Translations under genes and position numbers: made by a program
Notes under the pieces: generated by a model
What the model was told of the DNA's origin: nothing
Database searches by the model: none
The model's input: the letters and a program-made list of their open reading frames with translations, nothing else
Source: Paracoccus contaminans
GTDB lineage: Bacteria > Pseudomonadota > Alphaproteobacteria > Rhodobacterales > Rhodobacteraceae
Direction of reading: 5' to 3'
DNA: 64,000 nt
NCBI RefSeq assembly: GCF_002105555.1
Contig: NZ_CP020612.1
Span: 2,224,001-2,288,000, forward strand
Shown here: piece by piece, positions 27,205 through 35,594 of the stretch
How the letters are laid out: every line of letters starts with the position of its first letter
Numbering within the stretch: position 1 is the first letter of the stretch

Positions 27205-28512
27205 TCAGAAAAGCGTCCCTTCAGCAGCAATGGCGTCGCCCGACTGAAAGAGCTTTTGAATGGTGTCGCGGTCGACGCCTGCGTCCGTCATCAGCTTTCG
27301 TAGGCTTGCCATGAGTTCCTCGTCCTTGAGGTCCTCGATGGATATGTCCTTGTAGATGTCCTTGGCATCGGGCGCGCCCAGCGTCACAGCCTTTTCGAAC
27401 ATCTGGTCAGCGGCACGCTCGATATCCTGCTTGCAAGATTCTTCGTCCACAAGGCCGCGTCTCTTGAGGTTGTCTGGAGGTGACTGCTTCCAGAATTCCA
27501 GAAACTCCTCGACCATCCTACTGCGGAACTTGCCCTTCTCGGTTTCGAATTGGTTCTTCAACGCCGCCTGATAAGCCTCGGTCATGTCCAGAAGGCGACT
27601 AAGCTCACGCTTGAACTGCTCTTTGTCCTTGCGAAGGATGATTCTTCCACGCCCTCTCCAGTCGTAGAAGAACGTGCGCTCGATGGCATCGCGCTCGCGT
27701 TTCAGGTCGGCCTCGCTGATCTTCAGTTTTTCCGGGCCGCGATAAGAAGCGAAGGTCACATCAAGCTTCGTGGTGAGATCGACGGGAATTTTCAGCGTCG
27801 ACTCGATCTCCTGGCGCAGCCCGGCATCCTCAAACTTCAGAAAATGAGGCAGCAGCCTGATTTTCCGCGAGCTGAGTATGGCGTTCGTAAGGCGCAGTTC
27901 AACAAACTGCACCTCCGAGATGAACACCGTCAGCCGACGTGTGAGGTCGAAGGGGCGCGGAGGGTTCGCCCGCAGATCTGCCTCCATCTTCTCGACCTTG
28001 GTGGGTTCGAGCGCCTCATGCCCGATCTCTTGACCTCCTTGCCGCTCCGTCTCGGTATCTGTTTTGTGCGTCTCGGGCGGCGGGGTACTGCCGGAGGCAA
28101 CGGCCAGCGCGTCGGCTGCGGGACCGCCGAGCACGATAGCGTTCGGCCGCTCGGCCGAAGTTGAACCCGCTTCAACATTCCGGCTGACAGGCGCATAGAC
28201 CATCGTGCGCTCATCCGAGATGATGACGCCAATTCGGACGCCCGGCTGTTCGCGCAGGTCAAACATCGATGCCTTGCTGGCGTCGCGAATGATCGACAAT
28301 GCCTCGGTGTCGCCGTAGCCCATGCGATAGACCTCCGGGTCCGCGTCCAAGACCACGGTCAGCGACAGAGAAGGAAGGTCTGCCATCCGCTCCGCCAGCG
28401 CCTTCGCAACCGGAGTCGTCACCCCAGGTGCAATTACTGCAAGCCGACGGCTCGCGCTGCGGATCATTTCGATCACGCTTTCGTCGGTTGCGCTGGTGAA
28501 GGTACGGGTCAT
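27205..28512 (-). CDS. unknown accessory protein with a PLD-like N-terminal region
   Basis: 435 residues from MTRTFTSATDESVIEM. The N-terminal ~150 residues (VIEMIRSASRRLAVIAPG ... SLTVVLDADPEVYRMGYGD ... GVRIGVIISDERTMVYAP) have the strand-helix rhythm of a phospholipase D-like domain. The catalytic HKD motif is absent where it would be expected (GVIISDERTM). A Glu/Thr-rich linker follows, then a charged helical C-terminal region (~220-435, e.g. KEQFKRELSRLLDMTEAYQAAL) likely coiled-coil. Function is unknown. It is the first gene after the tRNA boundary, leftward, AT-richer than the chromosome, and could be a defence or cargo gene. The start is chosen where the folded region begins; the frame is open to 28677. 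Confidence 0.7.
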   Translation of the reverse strand: MTRTFTSATDESVIEMIRSASRRLAVIAPGVTTPVAKALAERMADLPSLSLTVVLDADPEVYRMGYGDTEALSIIRDASKASMFDLREQPGVRIGVIISDERTMVYAPVSRNVEAGSTSAERPNAIVLGGPAADALAVASGSTPPPETHKTDTETERQGGQEIGHEALEPTKVEKMEADLRANPPRPFDLTRRLTVFISEVQFVELRLTNAILSSRKIRLLPHFLKFEDAGLRQEIESTLKIPVDLTTKLDVTFASYRGPEKLKISEADLKRERDAIERTFFYDWRGRGRIILRKDKEQFKRELSRLLDMTEAYQAALKNQFETEKGKFRSRMVEEFLEFWKQSPPDNLKRRGLVDEESCKQDIERAADQMFEKAVTLGAPDAKDIYKDISIEDLKDEELMASLRKLMTDAGVDRDTIQKLFQSGDAIAAEGTLF

Positions 28513-28708
28513 CTCGGGTTGACTATGAGTTTGTGTGATCGATCGGGCAGACAGATCGGAGCAACGAAGCCTCAAGCTGTTCGAAGTAGACGCTAGATGT
28601 AAAACGTAATTTTGCACAGGGGAAAGGAACCCTGCGTCGGCAAGTGAATGGTGGCTGAAACGGGCGTGCGCGTGCAACGCTACTCGCTACTGCGAGTCCA
28701 ATTCGCCG

Positions 28709-29089
28709 TTAGTCGAACACCCGCCCTGGTTGCTCGTCCCACGGCAGAGACGCCACGAAGCACAGGTCGTAGATGCTGATCGTCGAGGGCTCGCGGTGGA
28801 CAACCAGCCGCTCGAGCACCTCGGGCGCCAGCCACGCAAGCCGCAGGATGCGACTGACATAGCGATCGGAGAGGCCCTCGTCGGCGGCCAGATCGCTGAG
28901 CGTGGCGACGTCAGCGCGTTCCAGCCGCTGCCGCCAGCCCCATGCCCGGCCAATGGCGCGCAGGAGGTGGGGATCCTGCTCGCGGTCCATGGCGGCCTCG
29001 ACATGCTTCGGCGGCAGGATCCGGGGGCGACCGCCGCGACGGCGGATTTCTAGCGGGATGTGGATGCGAAGGGTCTCGGGCGCGGGCAT
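28709..29089 (-). CDS. small HTH protein linked to the serine recombinase
   Basis: 126 residues, basic N-terminus (IPLEIRRRGGRPRILPP), then a helix-turn-helix of ParB/KorB type (ATLSDLAADEGLSDRYVSRILRLAWLAPEVLERL). It probably binds DNA, perhaps as a directionality factor or regulator for the recombinase. The ATG overlaps the recombinase stop by one base (both use position 29089), which supports co-translation. The family name is not known to me. Confidence 0.75.
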   Translation of the reverse strand: MPAPETLRIHIPLEIRRRGGRPRILPPKHVEAAMDREQDPHLLRAIGRAWGWRQRLERADVATLSDLAADEGLSDRYVSRILRLAWLAPEVLERLVVHREPSTISIYDLCFVASLPWDEQPGRVFD

Positions 29090-30411
29090 CAGGCGACCTC
29101 CTTCTTCGGCGGGGCCATCAGCGCAGCGATGGCGCCGAGGCCGTCGTGGCGCAGGTCAATGGCGAGGCCGGCCTCGCTCACCGTGATGCGGGCGACCAGC
29201 AGCTGGACGATGCGTGCCTGCTCGGCCGGGATGAGCGCCTTCCACAGGTCGTCGAACTGCGCCAGCGCGGCGACAACGGTGGTCTCATCGAGATCGGGGC
29301 GGTCCTTCCGCACCGCCCGCGCCGTGCGCGCCGCCACCTCGGGCGTGCGCAACATGCGGCGGATCTCGCCGATCACGGCATCCTCGACCATGGCACCCGG
29401 CAGCCGCTGCGGCCCGCGCAGTTCGGCCGCAGGGCGTTTCCGGATCACGTCCATCGAGGTGTAGTAGCAGTAGCGCTTGCCCTTCCGCTTGGTGTGGTGG
29501 GGCGTCATGGCGGCGCCAGTCTCGGTGAAGATCAGCCCGCGTAGGAGTGCTGGTTGTGCCGTTCGTGCCACCGCCGCCCGGGCGACGCGGTTGTTGGCCA
29601 TCACGGCATGCGCCTCGTCCCACAGCTTCTGGTCGACGATAGCCGCGTGCTCGCCGGGATAGACCTCGTCCTTGTGCACGGCGAGGCCGAGGTAGACCTT
29701 GTTGTGCAGGAATTTCAGCAGGTAGCCGCGGTCGAACACTGCGCCGCGCTTGGTACGGATCCCGCGGGCGTGCAATTCCTTCAGCACCTGCGCCGTGGAG
29801 CTGGACCTCGCATAGAGGCGGAAGATCGTCCGGACCTGTTCGGCTTCGGCGGGCTCGATCACCAGCTTGCGCTCCTTGACCACATAGCCGAGTGGCACCG
29901 GACCGCCCATCCACATACCCTTCCGCCGGGAGGCCGCAAACTTGTCGCGGATGCGCTCGCCGATCACCTCGCGTTCGAACTGGGCGAAGCTGAGCAGGAT
30001 GTTCAGCGTCAGCCGCCCCATCGACGTTGTCGTGTTGAACGACTGCGTGACCGAGACGAAGGTGACGCCGTGGCGGTCGAAGATCTCGACCAGCTTCGAG
30101 AAATCCATCAGCGCGCGGCTCAGACGGTCGATCTTGTAAACCACGACCACGTCGATCAGCCCGGCCTCGATGTCGGCGATCAGCTGTGCCAGCGCGGGGC
30201 GATCTAGCGTACCGCCCGAGAAGCCGCCATCGTCGTAGCGGTCGCGGAGCGCCACCCAGCCTACGGCGCGCTGCGAGGCGATGTAGGCCTCGCAGGCCTC
30301 GCGCTGTGCGTCGAGGCTGTTGAACTCCAAGTCGAGCCCTTCCTCGCTCGACTTGCGGGTGTAGATCGCGCAGCGCAGGCGGCGGACGGGTTCTGGCTTG
30401 GCGCGGCTCAT
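29089..30411 (-). CDS. serine recombinase (resolvase/invertase family integrase)
   Basis: 440 residues. The catalytic domain has YTRKSS near residue 17 with nucleophile Ser21, then VVVYKIDRLSRALMDF and the long E-helix region FAQFEREVIGERIRDKF. The recombinase domain (GYVVKERKLVIEPAEAEQVRTIF) and a C-terminal region follow. In place of the usual zinc-ribbon CxxC, the stretch reads LIFTETGAAMTPHH, so the classical zinc cysteines are missing. It is the only site-specific recombinase seen and is the presumed integrase/excisionase of the element. Start: ATG overlapping the DUF2924 gene stop (ATGA). Confidence 0.92.
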   Translation of the reverse strand: MSRAKPEPVRRLRCAIYTRKSSEEGLDLEFNSLDAQREACEAYIASQRAVGWVALRDRYDDGGFSGGTLDRPALAQLIADIEAGLIDVVVVYKIDRLSRALMDFSKLVEIFDRHGVTFVSVTQSFNTTTSMGRLTLNILLSFAQFEREVIGERIRDKFAASRRKGMWMGGPVPLGYVVKERKLVIEPAEAEQVRTIFRLYARSSSTAQVLKELHARGIRTKRGAVFDRGYLLKFLHNKVYLGLAVHKDEVYPGEHAAIVDQKLWDEAHAVMANNRVARAAVARTAQPALLRGLIFTETGAAMTPHHTKRKGKRYCYYTSMDVIRKRPAAELRGPQRLPGAMVEDAVIGEIRRMLRTPEVAARTARAVRKDRPDLDETTVVAALAQFDDLWKALIPAEQARIVQLLVARITVSEAGLAIDLRHDGLGAIAALMAPPKKEVA

Positions 30412-30908
30412 GGGCGGGCCTCGGCGCCATGCGCCAGCCCGAAGAACTTCCACCCGTTCCAGTGACTGCCGGTGATCGCGCGCACCGCGGCCGAGAGCGA
30501 CTTGAAGCGCAGACCCTGCCATTCGAAACCTTCTGTCAGGACGGTGACGACATGCTCCTCGCCCTGCCACTCCCGCACCAACTTGGTGCCGGGGATCGGG
30601 CGGCGGGGATCCGCGATCAGCGGACCCGGCGCGCCGGATGCGACCTCGGCCGCCAGCGCGTCCAGCGTGCGCCGCGTCGCGGGCTCGATCCCGCCATGGG
30701 CCAGTTCCTGGATGCGGTAGCCGATCCGCAGCTCCAGGTTCCCCCGGCTGGCGTTCGGCGCGGGCTCGCCGAACATGACCCGCCATTTGCCCTGCAGCTC
30801 GGGCACCGTCATGGCCTTCAGGGCGGCCAACTCGGCCAGGACGTCGATCCCCTCTGGCTGGCGTGCGAGCGCGGCCTTTGCTGCTGATTTCCTTGTATTT
30901 TTTTTCAT
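30408..30908 (-). CDS. DUF2924 family protein
   Basis: A 166-residue protein of the DUF2924 family, which commonly sits directly before serine recombinases in alphaproteobacterial elements. It shows LKAMTVPELQGKWRVMFGEPAPNASR, RIGYRIQELAHGG and the C-terminal FEWQGLRFKSLSAAVRAITGSHWNGWKFFGL, typical of the family. The last stretch resembles a small DNA-binding (integrase AP2-like/RAMA) fold; a partner role in recombination is inferred from position. It overlaps both neighbours by 4 bp. Confidence 0.87.
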   Translation of the reverse strand: MKKNTRKSAAKAALARQPEGIDVLAELAALKAMTVPELQGKWRVMFGEPAPNASRGNLELRIGYRIQELAHGGIEPATRRTLDALAAEVASGAPGPLIADPRRPIPGTKLVREWQGEEHVVTVLTEGFEWQGLRFKSLSAAVRAITGSHWNGWKFFGLAHGAEARP

Positions 30909-31123
30909 GCGTCGTCTCCAACTCGGTTTTGCACCTGTCTCCGACGACGGCGTCTGAGGGCGAGAATGTCCAGCGAACTGTCTCCGTCGAGCGGAGAATT
31001 CTCGTTCGTTTCCATTGGGTTCGTGCGCGCGATGGCGCTGGCGAGGATGGCGGCCAGCTCCGCCAGCCGCTCATCAGTCGTGAGCGTCTCGGCCGGCGGC
31101 GCGAAGGCGATGTCGTCTTGCAT
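30905..31123 (-). CDS. small unknown protein, first gene of the recombinase operon
   Basis: 72 residues: an acidic N-terminal half (TLTTDERLAELAAILASAIART) that is helical, then a basic patch RRRRRRQ near the C-terminus. It overlaps the DUF2924 start by 4 bp (ATGA), so the order 72-aa protein, DUF2924, recombinase, HTH protein forms one tightly coupled leftward operon. Function is unknown; the arginine run suggests nucleic-acid contact. Confidence 0.65.
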   Translation of the reverse strand: MQDDIAFAPPAETLTTDERLAELAAILASAIARTNPMETNENSPLDGDSSLDILALRRRRRRQVQNRVGDDA

Positions 31124-31309
31124 GGGGAGCGAACCTCTTGAGGTGGCTTGCTCCGTGTTCGCCGGTTGCAGCGAGCGAATTCAAGTTAAAACAAGTGGTT
31201 GTCGTAGCGGAACGAAATTGATCGCATGAGATCGTGCGCGAGCATGCTCTCAGTTCTTCGCAGAGGGTAGAGCCTTCAGCGCACATGCCGCTCAAGCGCC
31301 ATCTCAGGT

Positions 31310-32551
31310 TCAGAAGTCGTCTTCACCCGCCTCGTCGGTGTCATTGTCACCCCAGTCAAAGAATGCAAGGTCGATGTACGGCACACTTTCATCGACAATC
31401 CAGTTGACGAGCTTGATGCCGATCTGAGGGGAGAAGAAATCAGGATTGCTTCCCGCCCTGTACTCTTGATCAAGGAGATCTAGGTGACGCTCACCAAATA
31501 TACCCCAGGCAACAAAAGCTACATGATCAGCGCGGCGTTCCATAACGTCGCGAAGCGCAGGCCAAGTGAAGAACCCTTCAGTCCTGGGTGTGCAAAAGGC
31601 ACGCAGAAAACGCTCGCCTTCGTTGGTGATGTCATTGAGGGAGTTTCCATGCCCCTCAGGCGAGAACTCGGAGACCATTCTAAGGAGTCTTCTTGAGATT
31701 TCTGCCAAATCTTCGCCCTCTTGAAGTTCAAGAAGAAATCTATCCAGCCTATTGAACGAGGCGACGTTAAGCATTGTGATGTTGTAGGGCGCGAGACTCT
31801 CAGTCCATAGATCACGCCATAGGAATGCAAATCCATGACTCCCCAAAGCATGACCCTTTGCAGCCATCGCAGACAAGGCAGATTTCATCTGTGGCAAGTG
31901 GGCACTCAGTCGGTCTCGATCGGGATTGTGTGAGTAGAGCTCATAGTCGTAGAGACATAGCTGATAACCGCCAACATGGTGTGGAGAAAGCTTCAGATCG
32001 ACTTCAGCGCATCCCAAATCATCCGGAGTAACTACCTTGAGGCGAATGTCGGTGCCAACCAATTCCGGACGAAGGCAGATCAGTTTTCTTCCTCGCCAAA
32101 GGATGTCTTGAATGACATGTCGGCGCAGAAGAGTTGGCCACTCCACTGAGATTATCACGTTAACTATGTCGGAGTCCGATATGAATGGCATGTAATTATT
32201 CACCTCGGCGCAGTATGCTGAAAGTTCAGTACCTGCTTGCCGTGTCGGTCCAGATATATTCTTCAATTCAATGATTACGACGCTCTGCGTTTCTGGCGCA
32301 TAAGCCAGAATATCCGGTCGGAGTATCTCTTTGGTCGAAATTGAAATGTTCTCATTTCTGGATATCACTTCCAGCATATTTAGAGATCGAAAGCAGTATT
32401 CAAAGCTTTCCAGAACCTTCTTGAATGACCAAGAGGCGTTTCTTGCAGTTCTAAAGTCAAACTCTTCTATCAGTTCAGTGAGGCCTTCTCGCTCGGCAAG
32501 CTCGCGTTCAAGCCAATCCTGCATCTCACCTTCATCGTCAAACATCTTCAT
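31310..32551 (-). CDS. PD-(D/E)XK nuclease-like accessory protein
   Basis: 413 residues with base composition clearly poorer in GC than its surroundings, so recently acquired. The N-terminal ~120 residues contain a plausible nuclease core: RPDILAYAP with Asp80, then VVIIELKN with Glu95-x-Lys97, followed by a helix with Gln105 and ELSAYCAEVN. This is the D...ExK pattern of restriction-type and defence nucleases. The remaining ~290 residues are not recognised (LYDYELYSHNPDRDRL, acidic tail DWGDNDTDEAGEDDF). It is a single gene, leftward, between the recombinase operon and the repressor region: a cargo-gene position. A defence role is inference. Confidence 0.72.
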   Translation of the reverse strand: MKMFDDEGEMQDWLERELAEREGLTELIEEFDFRTARNASWSFKKVLESFEYCFRSLNMLEVISRNENISISTKEILRPDILAYAPETQSVVIIELKNISGPTRQAGTELSAYCAEVNNYMPFISDSDIVNVIISVEWPTLLRRHVIQDILWRGRKLICLRPELVGTDIRLKVVTPDDLGCAEVDLKLSPHHVGGYQLCLYDYELYSHNPDRDRLSAHLPQMKSALSAMAAKGHALGSHGFAFLWRDLWTESLAPYNITMLNVASFNRLDRFLLELQEGEDLAEISRRLLRMVSEFSPEGHGNSLNDITNEGERFLRAFCTPRTEGFFTWPALRDVMERRADHVAFVAWGIFGERHLDLLDQEYRAGSNPDFFSPQIGIKLVNWIVDESVPYIDLAFFDWGDNDTDEAGEDDF

Positions 32552-32583
32552 CGTCGATTTTCCAACCTACTGAAACGACTTAG

Positions 32584-33315
32584 TCAGTGCCGCGTCGCCC
32601 CACGCACCAGCCGATCCGTGTCCAGCCTCAACGCCGCCCGCCACAGCGGTGTCTTCATGAACACCGCGTCCTCGAACCGATATCTGGGGTTTCCGCGCTC
32701 CTGCTGCAGAATTCCCGCCCAGCAGAGCGGGCGCAGCACCTGGATGTAGAGCTGTCCCATAACCTCGTCGTAGCGCGGGAGTGGTCCCGTCTCGGGCTCG
32801 CCGAAGAGCGCGCGGCGGAGGTAGGCGCCGGTCGCGCCATCCTCAGTCTCGACATTCAGCACGTTCAGGAACAGGTCCCAGTTGCCAAGGATCGGCGCGT
32901 CGTCGAAGCGCGACATGCTGGCGTGGTTGATCCGGAACAGGAAGAACGGGACGACCATGCCGAAGATGCGGCCGGGATGATCGACCAGCGCTTGGCCGGT
33001 TTTCGTCAGGCGGAACTCGCCCTTGTAGTGTCGGCCAAGCTTCATCGCGATCATCAGGTCGTGCAGCACCATCAGCGGGGCGAAGTCGGGCTCGTTCAGC
33101 ACCTTGTTGACGGCGAAGAGGTCCGCCTCTGTGTGGCCGGGCCAGTCGAACGCGGCCGCGGCCCAGTGCACGAATAACCGCTTGAAGGCCTTGGACGGCG
33201 TCAGGGGAATACCGCCATTCTCGCCGATCCAGGCGAAGGTCTTCTCCATGCCGCGCACCAGCGGCGAGAACGCAAGCGCCGGATCGGCATCGTCGATCTC
33301 CCGAAACGCGATCAC
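32584..33315 (-). CDS. unknown prophage protein next to the repressor
   Basis: 243 residues from a GTG start one base downstream of the repressor stop, so the two are co-transcribed; an internal Met (MEKTFAWIGE) could also serve. There is a winged-helix-like flow (LTPSKAFKRLFVHWAAAAF ... LMVLHDLMIAMKLGRHYKGEFRLTKTGQALVDHP), which suggests DNA or protein binding, but no catalytic motif is seen. The C-terminal RPLCWAGILQQERGNPRYRFEDAVFMKTPLWRAAL also reads like a winged-helix. It could modulate lysogeny together with the repressor. Confidence 0.72.
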   Translation of the reverse strand: MIAFREIDDADPALAFSPLVRGMEKTFAWIGENGGIPLTPSKAFKRLFVHWAAAAFDWPGHTEADLFAVNKVLNEPDFAPLMVLHDLMIAMKLGRHYKGEFRLTKTGQALVDHPGRIFGMVVPFFLFRINHASMSRFDDAPILGNWDLFLNVLNVETEDGATGAYLRRALFGEPETGPLPRYDEVMGQLYIQVLRPLCWAGILQQERGNPRYRFEDAVFMKTPLWRAALRLDTDRLVRGATRH

Positions 33316-33316
33316 C

Positions 33317-33994
33317 TCAGATCTCCCGCGCGAACCAACGGATGCGGCCGACGATGTGAATCTCGTCGGCCGTTCTTTCGTACTCGGGGTAGTGCTTGTT
33401 GTCGGAGATGACGCGCACCGCGGGCGGGTCGCTGTTCGGGATGTGCTCGAGCCGCTTGGCCACCAGCCCCATCCCGTCGTCCAGCACGAAGATTCCGGGC
33501 GGGTTGGGCGCGCGGCGGGTCATGTCGACAAGCACCGCGTCTCCGCTCAGGAGCGTCGGCGCCATGCTGTCGCCCTCCACATGCATGATGCGCAGCTGCG
33601 ACGGGCTGGCCTTAAGCTTGTGGCGGACCCACGACTGGCGGAAGTGATAAACACGGCCGGGCGTGTCGCCGTCCTCGGTCACAACCGCGCCGCCGCCCAT
33701 CGCGGGGCGCGGGGTGGCGTGGGCGATGGCCACGAAGGCGTCGTCGGGATTGTCCACGAAGGGGGGCGTGCCCTCGACCTCGCCGATGCCGTGGATCAGC
33801 CAGTCGCGGTCCACCTTCAGCACGCGGGCGACCTCGGCCAGCCGGTCGATGCCGGGGCGCGCGGAGCGGCCGCGCAGGATGTCGTAGACGAAGGAGCGGT
33901 TCACGCCGGCCATCTCGGCGACATGGGCAGGCGTCAGACCGAGCTGTTGGGCGCGGGCCCGCAGGCGGTCGGCCAGGGTATGCTGCTCGGTCAT
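33317..33994 (-). CDS. CI-like phage repressor (HTH-XRE plus S24 LexA-type protease domain)
   Basis: 225 residues. The N-terminal XRE helix-turn-helix covers ~8-62 (LGLTPAHVAEMAGVNRSFVYDILRG). The C-terminal S24 domain has catalytic Ser143 in VEGDSMAPTLLSGD and Lys180 in GLVAKRLE. Such repressors hold the lytic promoters off and self-cleave when RecA is activated by DNA damage. The ATG at 33994 is chosen to place the HTH at the start. It is divergent from the early gene at 34104 with overlapping promoter boxes between them, the classic lysogeny switch layout. Confidence 0.92.
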   Translation of the reverse strand: MTEQHTLADRLRARAQQLGLTPAHVAEMAGVNRSFVYDILRGRSARPGIDRLAEVARVLKVDRDWLIHGIGEVEGTPPFVDNPDDAFVAIAHATPRPAMGGGAVVTEDGDTPGRVYHFRQSWVRHKLKASPSQLRIMHVEGDSMAPTLLSGDAVLVDMTRRAPNPPGIFVLDDGMGLVAKRLEHIPNSDPPAVRVISDNKHYPEYERTADEIHIVGRIRWFAREI

Positions 33995-34025
33995 GTTTTC
34001 CCCAAGGGTATGTGGATGAAATAGG

Positions 34026-34065
34026 ATAAAACAGGATTGATGCGGACCCGTCAAGCGATTAGAAC
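34026..34065. promoter_or_regulatory. overlapping divergent sigma70-type promoters of the lysogeny switch
   Basis: Plus strand: TTGATG (34037-34042), 17-nt spacer, TAGAAC (34060-34065), aimed at the early gene at 34104. Minus strand: TTGACG (34054-34049), 17-nt spacer, TTTTAT (34031-34026), aimed at the repressor. The -35 boxes lie inside each other's spacers, so one bound protein could block both. The region is AT-richer than its surroundings (GGATAAAACAGGATT, AGAACAAAACCTAAAC). Confidence 0.55.
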
Positions 34066-34103
34066 AAAACCTAAACAATCGCACATGGGAATCGGGGGTC
34101 CGG

Positions 34104-34787
34104 ATGGAGATCGAGAAGTCGTATTTCACCCTGCCGGAGATCCTCGAGCGCTGGTCCATGTCCGAGGCGGACCTCGTCTACCTGGCCGAGAACGACCAGC
34201 TGCGACTGTCGATCCGGGTGTTCCATCTCCCTCTGGAGTTCGGTGACTACGAGGAAACGCAGGACGGCGAGCGCTTCTCCGTCCCCTGGGAGCAGGGATG
34301 TTTCAACGGGCTGCTCGACCTGCACGTCCATGACGTGTTCCAGCTGTTCCGCCATGGCGAGGTGCGGGTCGGGCATTTCCGAACCCCGCGCGCCGACTAC
34401 GCCAGTCTCTGGGGTGCGCGCGAGCAGATCACCGTGCGCAAGCGTGACGTGCTGCTAAGGCGCGAGGAACGCGATCGGTTTGAGGCGGAGACCGGATTCG
34501 CAGGCGCGGCGACAGGACCAATGCCTGGTGCCTTCCATGCCTCGGCCGACTACCAGGATGTCCGCCGCAACGGTCAGCACTTCCGGCTGGGCGCGATCCA
34601 GGCGCAGGTCGTGCGTGCGCTGCACGAGGCGGCGCGACGCGGCGAGCCCTGGCAGAGCGGCAAGGCGATCCTCGCCGCGGCGGGCTCGCGCAGCCTCAAG
34701 ATGTCCGACGTTTTCAAGTCGAAGAAGAACTGGCGCCTCCTGATCGAGTCGGACGGCCGCGGCGCCTATCGCCTGCTCGGGCTCTGA
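34104..34787 (+). CDS. first rightward early prophage protein, unknown function
   Basis: 227 residues. The N-terminus (SYFTLPEILERWSMSEADLVYLAENDQLRLSIRV) resembles a MerR-like/excisionase winged helix that reads a promoter or attachment site. The C-terminal part (RLGAIQAQVVRALHEAARRG ... AAGSRSLKMSDVFKSKKNWRLLIESDGRGAYRL) looks like a second winged helix, here with a DNA-wing-like end. It sits directly divergent from the repressor, in the position of a Cro-type or early activator gene. Specific function is unknown. Confidence 0.75.
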   Translation: MEIEKSYFTLPEILERWSMSEADLVYLAENDQLRLSIRVFHLPLEFGDYEETQDGERFSVPWEQGCFNGLLDLHVHDVFQLFRHGEVRVGHFRTPRADYASLWGAREQITVRKRDVLLRREERDRFEAETGFAGAATGPMPGAFHASADYQDVRRNGQHFRLGAIQAQVVRALHEAARRGEPWQSGKAILAAAGSRSLKMSDVFKSKKNWRLLIESDGRGAYRLLGL

Positions 34788-34993
34788 TCTCGCGCCATCC
34801 CTCCCATCCGCGCGCCCTCCCGATCCCTGCGGTGGGATGCGCCGGGGGATGAGAGGGGGATGGCGATCCCCCACAGAGCCGTTCTCCCTTGGATTGAAAA
34901 GCTCCTGACAATCCCCCTCCGCATCCCACTCCGATCCTGACGACATCCCCTCGCGGGATTTCGCATCGTGCTCCCGACAAACGACACCGGGAG

Positions 34994-35206
34994 ATGACGA
35001 TGCAGCAGAAGACCTGCCTCACACAGAAGGAGCTCGCGCGGCGCTGGACGATCTCGCACCGCACGCTCGAGCGCTGGCGATGGGCAGGGGAAGGCCCCGC
35101 CTACATGAAACTCGGCGGCCGGGTGGTCTACCGGCTCGAGGACATCCTGGCCTTCGAGAAGGACCAGCTCACGCATACCGCCGACAGCGCGCGGGGGGCG
35201 GCATGA
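34994..35206 (+). CDS. AlpA/excisionase-type HTH protein
   Basis: 70 residues with one MerR-like winged helix (LTQKELARRWTISHRTLERWRWAGEGPAYMKLGGRVVYRLEDILAFE). This is the HTH_17 family, which includes AlpA-like regulators and excisionases. Candidate roles are recombination directionality or early regulation. A GGGAGATGACG purine stretch precedes the start; ATG codons at 34994 and 35000 are both possible. The stop overlaps the next gene (ATGA). Confidence 0.8.
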   Translation: MTMQQKTCLTQKELARRWTISHRTLERWRWAGEGPAYMKLGGRVVYRLEDILAFEKDQLTHTADSARGAA

Positions 35207-35568
35207 TGGAACGCCGTTCCGCCATCCACGGCAGCCGCGTCGTGTCGATCTTCGGCGCCGCCGGTCCCGCGCTCGACGAGGTGGGGTTTTCCGCCTGGAT
35301 CGCGCAGGCCGCCCCGGGCGAGGCGCTGGTCTATCACCGCGGGTTCCTCGCCGTCGACGCCACCGGGGCCGTCTCGAACCTCACGCCCGAGCGCCAGCGC
35401 ACCGTGCGCGGTGTCGCGGCCGCCGCCTTTCGCGCCGCCGAGCAGCGGCTCGTCCACCTCGTGCAGGCCCGGCTCGGCCCCGACCACTTCGCCTACATCG
35501 CCGTCGCCCGGCCGAATCCCGGCCCCGCTGGCGCCGCCCTTTCGATGCGCCTCCTCGAGGCCGCCTGA
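35203..35568 (+). CDS. unknown prophage protein (121 residues)
   Basis: Translationally coupled to the HTH gene by an ATGATG start overlapping its stop. Sequence is mixed alpha/beta (VGFSAWIAQAAPGEALVYHRGFLAVD) followed by a helix (TVRGVAAAAFRAAEQRLVHLVQARLG) and DHFAYIAVARPNP. No motif is recognised. The position in the early operon suggests a small replication or regulatory accessory. Confidence 0.7.
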   Translation: MMERRSAIHGSRVVSIFGAAGPALDEVGFSAWIAQAAPGEALVYHRGFLAVDATGAVSNLTPERQRTVRGVAAAAFRAAEQRLVHLVQARLGPDHFAYIAVARPNPGPAGAALSMRLLEAA

Positions 35569-35594
35569 CCCTATCCCCAATCACGGAGGCCCCC

